A stretch of DNA of 64,000 nucleotides from Symsagittifera roscoffensis (Eukaryota > Xenacoelomorpha > Acoela > Convolutidae). Below, in pieces: positions 54,600 to 64,000 of this stretch (position 1 is its first letter; each line of letters begins with the position of its first letter). Made by a program: the position numbers and the translations under genes. The notes under the pieces were generated by a model. The model ran no database searches and had not been told where the DNA came from. It saw nothing but the letters and a program-made list of their open reading frames with translations. Where the stretch lies: contig NC_087063.1 in assembly GCF_963678635.1 (NCBI RefSeq), positions 18,211,814-18,275,813 of the forward strand, in the 5' to 3' direction.

Positions 54600-57218
54600 C
54601 TATAACTTAAGTTTAATAGTTAGCTCTCTTTGTCGGTACTCCTCGCGCTGGTTGAGGCACGGCTTGGTTCTCTGTATGTACAATGCTTCCAAAGTCAGAA
54701 GTTTGTAGTTGTCCGTACATTTATCTAAAATTTTATAGTATAACTGCTGGTTTTCGTCTCCACATGACCTTGTGGGCATTCCAACTGGTGAATCCTTTCT
54801 TCTATGCTCAGCAAAGCGGGTTCTGAAGTGTCGGATGGTCTGTCCGACGTAGCTGGATGAACACCCAGAACACGTCAATTGATAAATAAAACCACTTTGG
54901 AGCTCGGAAGGGATAGAGTTTTTCAAGGAAGGAAGTGCAGATTTAAGTTTTCGAGTTGTGAAAATAACAGAACTACCAGTAACATTTTTGAGTCATCTAG
55001 CAAACGTATCAGATATATTGCCACGATACTGCATCACCAAGTTGTTGGACATTGTCGGCTTTTCCGGTTTTTTAAGGTCCTCTGACGTTGGGGTACCTTC
55101 AGTCGTCAAAATTTTGGTGATAGTATTGCGTATAATAGGATGATAAAAGACTGGAGGATATTGATTTTGCTCGAAAAAAACACAAGCACGTTCGATAGCA
55201 GTATGAAAAAACATCCAGTCAGAAGTAGCATTAAAAATGCGATGTACAGTACCCTGAATGATGTTCTTTTTGAATCTTATCGGAGCTGTTGCCCGGAAAT
55301 TGAGCAAAATACCTGTGTCAGTAAGTTTTAAATACCACTCAGTGTTAAGTTTCTTGTCTCGCAAAGTTACCAACATATCAAGAAACGGGATTTTCCGGTC
55401 ATTCAACCTTTCGATGGTAAATTCAAGGTTAACATGTAAACTATTGATAAACGATAAAATACTCTGAATATTGGCAACTTTAGAGCTTCGTATAACATCA
55501 TCGACATACATACCAAAAACCTTGCAGGTTTTGATATTTCTGTTATACTCCGTACAAGCAGAACAAAACCACTCAGAATTGGTTACTTCTGACTCCGCGA
55601 CCCCCATGCAAGCTTCATGGCACCAGGTACAGCAGCCATCACACAAAAGAGAGCTGCCCTCCCAAGTGATTAACTCAAGAAACACCTCACAAATGTTGCT
55701 CTCCACAGTGCTAGGTGGTCTAGTGACTTCTAGGCGCATCTTTTCTTCAAACTTTTTCAGCCACAAGTTCGCCAGAATAACTGCAAGACTAGAGCCCATG
55801 GCAACGCCGTCTTTCTGAAGAAACCACTGCCCACAAGCCATGAAATGAACGTCTGTGACCGCCAATTTGATAAGCTGAATGAACACGTTTTTCTCGAACT
55901 CAGGAACGCATTCAGAATTATACAAACATTCCACAGCATGAATGATGGCTTCCTGAACTGGAACGTTAGTATACAAGCTCTTCACGTCAAGGGGAAAAAT
56001 GGTTTCATCTTCATCAATAGTGGAGCTGGCTAGCAGTTCCTTCATTGCCGGAGTACAAGTCTCGATATTCGCTCCAGGCACTTTGTCGAAGAAACGCGAT
56101 AAAACTTTGTTCAGTTTGTGATAGCAGCTACCTCGTAAAGATAAAACAGGGCGTAATGGCACATTGTCTTTGTGCACCTTAGCGAGACCATACAATCTAG
56201 CTGGCTGAGAGCCAGTGGCACGCGTGGACTGATAAAACGCCTGCGAGATACTCCCATGATCAGAAAGAGTTTGCAGGGACTTGTTAAAACGTTCTTCAAT
56301 TTTCAACAACAGGGGTTTACCTTTCACTGCTCTGAAACTGCTCCTTTCAACGTCTGAAATGGATCACCAGACAACACCTCCAGAAGTTTTGTCTCGTACT
56401 GGTTTGATGTCATCAAGGCGAAACCAGAACCTTTGTCAAAATGAACAGCTTTTATATCGTTTCTTTTCAGGTAGTGATTCACTTTAGAGAGAGCACGATC
56501 AGGTCGTTGTTGTTTTGCTTTTTTGACATACCACCGTGCAAGCGCATTAACATCATTCCGACAATCATTAGAAACATCGTTTTTTTAAGTGTTCTCAACA
56601 AAGAATCAATATCAGCAAGAAAAGGAAGCTCACGGAACTTGCCAAGAATGGGATGCTTAGGGCCTAGGGATAACAAGTCAGTAACCCAAGAAGGTGGACT
56701 AACACTATCGTCAAGAACCTTAACAGTATCTTTAACCGTCCTCAGTGGCTTACTTTGACGCTCAGATAAAAGTTGAATCTTCTTTTCGTGCGTGTGCTTC
56801 GTTTTACGAGTGACGTCTCTCATAAACTGACGAGTATAAAAAACAACACTATGTAAGAATAATACGCCACAAGTATCAGCAAGAAGACGCCTAATTTCAT
56901 CTGTTTTTTTCGTAGAATTAGGTTTCGCCTCGTGTGCTTTGGATAACTCAGAGCGAAGTAACTTTCTACGGAAATTATGTACAGTCTTGTCATCAAAAAT
57001 TCCATTTTCAGGTAACGGGAAGCTTAAAAACTTGGGAATGAGGTCATTCGACAAGCAGCTTTTAAAAAAGTGATCCTGAGTTCAGAATGCAGCCGTTTCT
57101 TGAGAGCTCTGTGATACTGTAGATACAATCTCCAAGTACCATTCTTAAACAAAAACTTCTTCAAAAGTAAGAAAGGAAGTAACATTGATAACGCGGAATC
57201 TTGTAAAAAACACATCAA
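54600..57218 (-). pseudogene. PLE-B RT with internal PHD-like insertion and GIY-YIG endonuclease, frameshifted
   Basis: Pieces in order on the minus strand: N-terminal region (57218-57024 and 57054-56479), RT (56327-54993), endonuclease (54926-54600). RT motifs QPARLYGLAKVHKDNVPLRP, FPLDVKSLYTNVP, DGVAMGSSLAVILANLWL and MYVDDVI are intact. Between the last two, about 55553-55697, lies a Cys-rich insertion: C-x15-CDGC, HEAC, CSAC. The first CxxC pair of a PHD is reduced to one Cys. The GIY-YIG part shows SYVGQTIRHFRTRFAEH. Frameshifts near 57050, 56330-56480 and 54960 make this copy inactive. No ORF1 precedes it; the 5' repeat joins the RT N terminus directly. Confidence 0.9.
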
Positions 57219-57291
57219 GTTAAAACGTTTTCATTGCAAACTGCAACATCATCAGTAACTAAAAAACAAAAAACATATATACATATGTACA
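57203..57291 (-). repeat. PLE-B terminal repeat, 5' copy
   Basis: Direct repeat of 54403-54500 with a few substitutions, directly upstream of the coding remnant. Confidence 0.85.
57218..57260 (-). ncRNA. Hammerhead ribozyme-like motif, PLE-B 5' repeat
   Basis: Same as 54423-54465 except that stem II reads TTGCAGTTTGCAA, which keeps the TTGC/GCAA pairing. CTGATGA, GAAA, AACGTT and the AGTTA/TAACT stem are all retained. Confidence 0.7.
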
Positions 57292-57860
57292 CAGTCATAT
57301 TTGGAGAATAGTTGAGCAGTCATATTTGGAGAAGAGATTCGCAATCCCATAGACTCCTCTGACAACCTCCAATTACAAGGCTAGACATTTCAAGTTTTGA
57401 AAAGAGTGTTTAATTTTTCTGAAAACTTTTTGAGAAAATCACAAAAAACGTCATATCTGAAAAACTAACAAGTTTTGAGCTGTCACAATAGGAGGCACAA
57501 TTCGGAACCCCTGAAAAAACCCTGACAGCCCCCACTACTAAGGTGGGAACTCCTGAAAATTACCAAAATTTCAGCAGTCACATTCAGTGGCAAAATTTGC
57601 AACTCCTGAGAGTACCTTCACAGCTTTCAACAACAAGATTGAGATCTTCAAAGATTTTAAATTTTTCAAAATCTAAGTTCATAAGAAAAATGTCTTGTCT
57701 CGGAAACTACAAAGTTTTGAGACGTGAGAAATGGAGGCAAGATTCGCATCCCCTGAAAATATCCTGACAGGCCCTTACTACGGGGTTTAGAGTCTCAAAG
57801 CTTCAAGAAATTTCAGAAAATTTTGTTTTCTAGAAAATTTTGAAAGTCTTGAAAATTATC
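57292..57860. repeat. Degenerate tandem repeat, roughly 95-160 bp units
   Basis: Blocks like gaggcaagattcgcatcccc followed by tgaaaatatcctgacaggcc recur near 57331, 57493, 57587 and 57732, alternating with ttgaaaattttgagaaaa-type and atatctgaaaaactaacaag-type blocks. A related piece lies at 54358-54402 on the other side of PLE-B, so PLE-B inserted into this array. Confidence 0.6.
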
Positions 57861-58366
57861 TCGTATCTTAAAAGGATTTGGCTATTCATTGTAACATTCG
57901 CCTGGAAATACATATCGACGGAAAATACAGCTAGGTTCTAAAACGACTTGCTAGCGTCTAAACAAAGCTCTACATGCTTTTCACCGTCTCTGCCAAAGCC
58001 AGTTCTTTTGGTGGTCTTTCTAACATCGAGTCGACAAAAACGTTACTGCTTCTGGCTTCGGTCAAAACAGTCAAATTAACTTGATTATATGCAGGAATAG
58101 TGAGCTCATGGCTGGGTTTCAGTATCCCCAGACCACGAGGTCACTCCTAAAAACAGGGCTACTACTATTAGTTATATTACTATTGTTTTTGGTCAGTAGA
58201 TAAAAATCATCATCTCCATCGAAGATGGATCAACCCTTTCCCTCAACTCCTAGCCTCTCATTATCGGAAAATGAATCTGGATGTTAATTAAATTCACCTC
58301 AGCACATGACCAGGAAGCTAAAAATTATGTAAAACAGTTTGAGTCTTGGGCCCGAGACCCCTCCGG
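57861..58366. other. No feature recognised
   Basis: Unique sequence between the degenerate array and the 3.4-kb tandem unit; no ORF of note. Confidence 0.4.
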
Positions 58367-59639
58367 AATCTGGAATCCGGGGAAATAGCACTCCTATTTC
58401 TTTCCGGAAGGCTGGACACGTCGTCCCAACACCCTTCCTCGTTCGTGTGAATTGCTCGGTAACGATTGTAGCGGCACAATTTTTACAACTCGGAGTGGTT
58501 TACGACAATTTCTGACCACAATTTCAATCTTCGGCCGTTTTCTCGTACTTGTTTTCACTGTAACAATTGTTGTCCTGTTTTTTTTCTATTTTTTCTACAA
58601 AATGGCCGTTTCAGCAATTCTCAGAAATGTGACGTCACAATTTGAAACTTTAAAAATTTAAAATACCAGCATTTTTTGACCTACACTCTTTGTGTAATCG
58701 TTCAAAGAACGTTGCTAATCCGTTAAAACCAATAATCTTCCAGGTCAGATGTTCTTTTCTGGTCGATAAAAATTCGAATATGAAAATGCATTCTCGTACA
58801 GTCTGGTCGAATATCACATACTCCCCGGACAGCCCGGTCAATGTCCTCATTGAGTCTCGTAGTCTTCATCAAAATGGTACAGTGTCATCGTAAGAATTTA
58901 CAAAATGCACGAAATCACTTTTATCCATCTCATATCAACTCACTGCAGAATATAAATGGCATCATACCACACTATTGTAGCCTTCCAAATTTTTTCACTA
59001 AACTGCACTTTCGAGGAAATGACTTAAGATAAAACATCTTTTCAGACTTCCCATGTCTATGTCCCGATTTAAAACTTTTTCTCCTAGTTTTAAAATGTAG
59101 GAACGCAGGACAGTCCTGCCAACCCACAAACTAAAATTATCCTACTATGCTTCTTCCCTTCGGAAATTTAGTTTTCATTGGTCCTGAAAAATAAGACTAA
59201 GGAACTCGGTGGTTGGAAGGAACAATGAAATAATCTCCTTCTTCAAGAGATTACCCAAACCTTTCATATCACCACAAAGTGTTCAGTTGTCCTAGTTGAT
59301 TAAAAACAATCATGCAGGCTGGAATATTTTAATATATTCTCCACTCAAGTCTCTCTAAATAAATATTAAGTGTCTCTAAAGCTACTAACTAAAATCAAAA
59401 TGCAAATTTATAAATGCAACAAATTCCTAAATCTTCAAAACTAAACTAAGTGTTTTCTTTTCAGTTTCAATTGCAAACTTAGTTGCTTTGTTTCTCATTT
59501 TTGTTTTCTGTTACACACAAGGCAATTTTGAGTTTTAACATCTTCTCCTTCGTCGCTTCTTTGTTCGTTGTTTAGAAGTTCTAAAAACTCTCAATTCTTC
59601 TAATTTTTTTCCTTTTGCATCTTGTTTTTTGGCCATTTG
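58367..59639. other. Non-coding part of the tandem unit with a perfect 13-bp palindrome
   Basis: AT-rich sequence downstream of the unknown ORF. It contains caggacagtcctg (about 59106-59118), repeated at about 62554-62566 in copy 2. Short plus-strand ORFs here look like chance. Confidence 0.5.
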
Positions 59640-61811
59640 TCAATGTTCCATCTCCTCCTCGTGCAACATCGACTCCGCCATTTCAGTCTCTGTATCTTGC
59701 AACACGTCGGTAGCTATTCTGACGCTGTTGGAAGCAGTCGTCCAACACTTCTGCTCTTCTACTCTTTGCTTACAACAAGGTAGAGGATCAACGTTAGATT
59801 CTCTGTTTCGGCAGAAGATGTTGTGGAGGTACAACGTCACGTTTCTCTCCAAGTCTTCCTTCAACGTCTCTTCTTTTCCCCTTCCGTCACATTCTTTTGT
59901 TCTAGAAGTTCTCTTCACGGCGGTGGTCACTTCACTCCGATGAGTTACAAAAGCTGGCTTAAAAGCTCCTGCTCCAATGTCCAGTTGATGCGCACTGTAC
60001 ACTCTGCTGTGCTTCTACATATGCTTTTTGGCATACTCGTACAACCATGCAGTTGTGTTGGCTCTAAACCATGGCTTAGTCGTCCTCTGGCCCATATCTT
60101 TTTCACTTCCATCGGAATATTCAAGATTTTGCACATTGTCTCAAAAAGATCTAAATCTTTTAGACAGTCCAATTCCTGTAACTCTTCTCTCGTCGGTGTC
60201 CCCTGTCTTTTGTTCTCCTTCACATGAGCTTCCAGCCATCGTATCGCCATCATAACTCCCACTATCACTATCGTTATGGACTGTGATGAGTCTGGTAAAC
60301 CCATGGAGAGCAGCTCTTCACAGTCCCAGACCAACACCAGATTACTACGCCTGGGGTACCACCATGTTTGTAGCAAGCAATGGTAGGGGAACTCACCATG
60401 TGCTGACATGATGCCCCTCCAATTACGTTTTCCCGAAGCTTCCAGTAGTGGTTCCACTTCCATCATCACTCGGTGGACTTCATCATTCTCATCTACTGCA
60501 TTGTAATCCGTGAATGTTGATCCTTTCTGCTTTTGTCTTTCAAAGTCACTGAAGTTCCCACTGGCGTATCCTGTGAAATTTTTTACCAGAATCGATTCTA
60601 TCTCCTCTTTGGTTCTCTCCGGAACTGCTGAGAACTTTTTGCACAGTAACTCCTAAGATTTTTCTGACATTCTCGCTAGTCTTACGCATTTCGGTACTGA
60701 GAAGGCTTGATCCACGATTGTTCTCGTACTCTTCACATCCACCGCTACGAAATGCACTGGGTATCTGCTCTTGCACATTGGATCTAAATTCGATCCCACC
60801 AAATATCGCGCTCCCGACGGTCTGCGATAAGTTTCACTGTGTAGGATGTTCATTTCCACCTCGATCGCTTCCCTCCACTTTCCTATTTGCTTTTGCTCAG
60901 TCTGCAAAACTCCTGGAAACACTTCTACACTGATGGCCGTGACCATCTCATGCTTTTGTTCTAGATTCAAAAGTGACTCTAAAGAACCAAACATGCTGTA
61001 GAATCCTAGTGCAGTCACTAGATTCACCTCGGTTCCTCCATGGCAATCTGCAATCAGTTCCGTTTCTGTTTTCGCCTTCATCACAATGTTCCCAAACAAT
61101 ATCGTCAATTGCTTGTGTTGCTTCACCAGGGTTTTTACGCAATCCAGACCTCCACGGATTTGACCTTCCAGTCCACAGACTTCTGCCAGACAGCTAACAG
61201 GTTTGACCCAGTCCTCTGGTCCCCAGCCAGGCAACTCAACCTTGTCTTCTCCGTTGCTCTTAGAGGCTGTTGTCATCAAACTATAGATGACGTTCAGGTA
61301 ACGCAAGTTACAGTCTGAGTTCAATTCTCTCTGCACATCTTGTGCCGCTCGTAATATCGAATCCGCGTTGGGACTCGAACACCATGATGGTTTCATTAGT
61401 TCCCACACCACAATCAAACTCGTTCTCAGCAGTTCGTCTGAGAATCCCAATCCAAACTTCACTCGGTTGTCCGATTTTGGCACTGAAGGTGCAGTCACCT
61501 CTTCCTCCAAGACTAGTCCCAGCCTAGTCTGCTGATTAGCAGCGCTTCTTATCGTTGCAATCCTTGACGTCCAGAATCTTAGCAACACTGCTTGCTCGTA
61601 ATCAAAGAAGCAATCGCGTATGTCTTCATTTAGGAAAGGGTTGTACGCTATCCCTATGATACCGGATACGTAACTGTATGATTTCTTCTTGATTGGTCCA
61701 CAGTAGTCACTGGATTTTGGCAGTGCTCCCATAGATTCTTTCGAGAACCTCAGCTCCTTGTTTGAGAACCTCCTTATTTCGTCTATTTTCTTCATCGGTT
61801 CTAATTCCACG
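58367..61811. repeat. 3,445-bp tandem unit, copy 1
   Basis: Position 58367 (tctggaatccggggaaatag) corresponds to 61812, and the two run in parallel with a few percent difference as far as the window shows (60555 against 64000). The unit holds a long minus-strand ORF (61837-59640) and about 1.27 kb of AT-rich, apparently non-coding sequence (58367-59639). Confidence 0.9.
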
Positions 61812-61837
61812 GGTTCTGGAATCCGGGGAAATAGCAC
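59640..61837 (-). pseudogene. Long ORF of unknown function in tandem unit, copy 1, damaged
   Basis: The minus-strand frame from ATG 61837 runs to TAG 60653-60655, continues in the same frame to 59945, and after a one-base shift near 60080 continues as 60002-59640. The ancestral product is about 730 aa. It is mostly helical-looking, with an N-terminal acidic/basic part, a mid region with Trp-containing motifs (VELPGWGPEDWVKPV), a YPRRSNLVLVWDCEELL block, and a C-terminal Glu-rich tail with LPCCKQRVEEQKCW. No RT, protease, nuclease or helicase motif is visible. I do not recognise the family. A structural (Gag- or capsid-like) protein of a mobile element or an old viral insertion is possible; this is only inference. 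Confidence 0.55.
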
Positions 61838-64000
61838 TCCTACTTCTTTCCGGAAGGCTGGACACGTCGTCCCAACACCCTTCCTCGTTTGTGTGAATTG
61901 CTCGGTAACGATTGTAGCGGCACAATTTTTACAACTCGGAGTGGTTTACGACAATTTCTGACCACAATTTCAATCTTCGGCCGTTTTCTCGTACTTGTTT
62001 TCACTGTAACAATTGTTGTCCTGTTTTTTTTCTCTATTTTTTCTACAAAATGGCCGTTTCAGCAATTCTCAGAAATGTGACGTCACAATTTGAAACTTTA
62101 AAAATTTAAAATACCAGCATTTTTTGACCTACACTCTTTGTGTAATCGTTCAAAGAACGTTGCTAATCCGTTAAAACCAATAATCTTCCAGGTCAGATGT
62201 TCTTTTCTGGTCGATAAAAATTCGAATATGAAAATGCATTCTCGTACAGTCTGGTCGAATATCACATACTCCCCGGACAGCCCGGTCAATGTCCTCATTG
62301 AGTCTCGTAGTCTTCATCAAATTGTACAGTGTCATCGAACAGAATTTACAAAATGCACGAAATCACTTTTATCCATCTCATATCAACTCACTGCAGAATA
62401 TAAATGGCATCATACCACACTATTGTAGCCTTCCAAATTTTTTCACTAAACTGCACTTTCGAGGATATGACTTAAGATAAAACATCTTTTCAGACTTCCC
62501 ATGTCTATGTCCCGATTTAAAACTTTTTCTCCTAGGTTAAAAATGTAGGAACGCAGGACAGTCCTGCCAACCCACAAACTAAAATTATCCTACTATGCTT
62601 CTTCCCTTCGGAAATTTAGTTTTCATTGGTCCTGAAAACTAAAACTAAGGAACTCGGTGGTTGGAAGGAACAATGAAATAATCTCCTTCTTCAAGAGATT
62701 ACCCAAACCTTTCATGTCACCACAAAGAGTTCAGTTGTCCTAGTTGATTAAAAACAATCATGCAGGCTGGAATATTTTAGCATATTCTCCACTCAAGTCT
62801 CTCTAAATAAATATTAAGTGTCTCTAAAGCCACTAACTAAAATCAAAATGCAAATTTATAAATGCAACAAATTCCTAAATCTTCAAAACTCAACTAAATG
62901 TTTTCTTTTCAGTTTCAATAGCAAACTTAGTTGCTTTGTTTCTCATTTTTGTTTTCTGTCACACACAAGACAATTCTGAGTTTTAACATCTTCTCCTTCG
63001 TCGCTTCTTTGTTCGTTGTTTAGAAGTTCTAAAACTTCTCAATTCTTCTAATTTTTTTCTTTTTGCATCTTGTTTTTCGGCCATTTGTCAATGTTCCATC
63101 TCCTCCTCGTGCAACATCGACTCCGCCATTTCAGTCTCTGTATCTTGCAACACGTCGGTAGCTATTCTGACGCTGTTGGAAGCAGTCCTCCAACACTTCT
63201 GCTCTTCTACTCTTTGCTTACAACAAGGTAGAGGATCAACGTTAGTTTCTCTGTTTCGGCAGAAGCTGTTGTGGAGGCACAACGTCAGGTTTCTCTCCAA
63301 GTCTTCCTTCAACGTCTCTTCTTTTCCCCTTCCGTCACATTCATTTGTTCTAGAAGTTCTCTTCACGGCGGTGGTCACTTCACATCGATGAGTTACAAAA
63401 GCTCGCTTAAAAGCTCCTGCTCCAAAGTCCAGTTGATGCGCACTGTACACTCAGCTTTGCTTCGACATAAGCTTTTTGGCATACTCGTACAACCATGCAG
63501 TCATGTTGGCTCTAAACCATGGCGTTAGTCGTCTTCTGGCCCATATCTTTTTCACTTCCATCGGAATATTCAAGATTTTGCACATTGTTTCAAAAAGATC
63601 TAAATCTTTTAGACAGTCCAATTCCTGTAACTCTCCTCTCGTCGGTGTCTCCTGTCTTTTGTTCTCCTTCACATGAGCTTCCAGCCATCGTATCGCCATC
63701 ATAACTCCCACTATCACTATCGTTATGGACTGTGATGAGTCTGGTAAACCCATGGAGAGCAGCTCTTCACAGCCCCAGACCAACACCAGATTACTACGCC
63801 TGGGGTACCACCATGTTTGTAGCAAGCAATGTAGGGGAACTCATCCTGTGCTGACATGATGCGCCTCCAATTACGTTTTCTCGAAGCTTCCAGTAGTGGT
63901 TCCACTTCCATCATCACTCGGTGGACTTCATCATTCTCATCTACTGCATTGTAATCCGTGAATGTTGATCCTTTCTGCTTTTGTCTTTCAAAGTCACTGA
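61812..64000. repeat. 3,445-bp tandem unit, copy 2 (cut by window end)
   Basis: Direct repeat of 58367-60555. The head-to-tail junction is at 61811/61812, inside the beginning of the minus-strand ORF of copy 1. Confidence 0.9.
63088..64000 (-). pseudogene. Same unknown ORF in tandem unit, copy 2 (partial)
   Basis: Minus-strand pieces 63917-63723, 63825-63451 and 63450-63088. Here the frameshift seen near 60080 in copy 1 is absent, but an in-frame TGA lies at 63451-63453 and a one-base deletion near 63830 shifts the upstream part. The lesions therefore differ between copies, showing the gene was intact at or before duplication. The N-terminal part is beyond the window. Confidence 0.55.

Larger units (their letters stand above)
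54403..57291 (-). mobile_element. Second Penelope-like element PLE-B, minus strand, decayed
   Basis: Direct repeats of about 90 bp mark both ends (54403-54500 and 57203-57291), each with a hammerhead-like motif in sense with the coding strand. A 7-bp sequence, cagtcat, flanks both sides (54396-54402 and 57292-57298), a plausible target-site duplication. The coding part is broken by frameshifts. It belongs to a different subfamily from PLE-A, lying tail to tail with it about 45 bp apart, and it sits in a degenerate repeat array. Confidence 0.85.

Noticed and set aside
58452-59032. Plus-strand ORFs in the non-coding part of the tandem unit
   Set aside because: Though repeated in both copies, they change frame between copies and show no coding bias; the repetition comes from the duplication.
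58367-64000. Reading the direct repeats as a pair of LTRs
   Set aside because: The repeats would be at least 2.2 kb and contain half of an ORF, with only 1.26 kb between them and no RT. A tandem duplication fits better.

Overview
The window is AT-rich nuclear DNA of an invertebrate animal; I cannot name the group. The evidence is GT-AG introns, two conserved animal housekeeping genes (ARFRP1 and PSMG3) and a dense mix of animal-type retroelements: Ty3/Gypsy, a non-LTR element with a 2A-like motif, two Penelope-like elements (PLEs) with GIY-YIG endonucleases, and MULE-type transposase relics. There is no bacterial-style operon structure.

Layout. 1-8.5 kb: a decayed Ty3/Gypsy element in plus orientation, followed by a near-identical inverted and internally shuffled second copy, making a large imperfect palindrome. 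8.5-9.4 kb: a 43-bp minisatellite abutting the broken end of that copy. 9.4-19.3 kb: no convincing gene; weak coding relics, a pair of old dispersed repeats, and a 2-kb array of about fifteen 139-bp units. 22.1-23.5 kb: a two-exon gene I do not recognise. 28-29.8 kb: a MULE relic and a probable terminal exon. 30-31.8 kb: an internally tandem repeat family that recurs near 38, 42.5 and 47.5 kb. 32-35.6 kb: ARFRP1 on the minus strand, with a possible small gene on the opposite strand inside its second intron. 36.7-37.2 kb: another MULE relic. 39.4-42.3 kb: PSMG3 on the minus strand, with a 0.93-kb terminal-inverted-repeat element in its intron. 43.37-47.14 kb: an almost intact non-LTR retrotransposon with a target-site duplication. 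48.1-48.7 kb: an intronless multi-pass membrane protein with two CxxC pairs.

49.9-57.3 kb is the most interesting part. Two different PLEs lie tail to tail. Each has a PHD-type zinc finger inside the reverse-transcriptase palm, between the GLAMG-type motif and the YVDD catalytic motif, and each carries hammerhead-ribozyme-like motifs in its terminal repeats. The first (plus strand, uninterrupted 873-codon ORF) is framed by 315-bp inverted arms and preceded by a partial ORF1. The second (minus strand, frameshifted) is framed by direct repeats.

58.4-64 kb: a 3,445-bp unit in direct tandem, cut by the window edge, carrying a long minus-strand ORF of unrecognised function with different lesions in the two copies.

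The host genes do not form a pathway: ARFRP1 acts in Golgi trafficking and PSMG3 in proteasome assembly. Mobile elements and repeats dominate the window and have shaped the introns and flanks of the genes.
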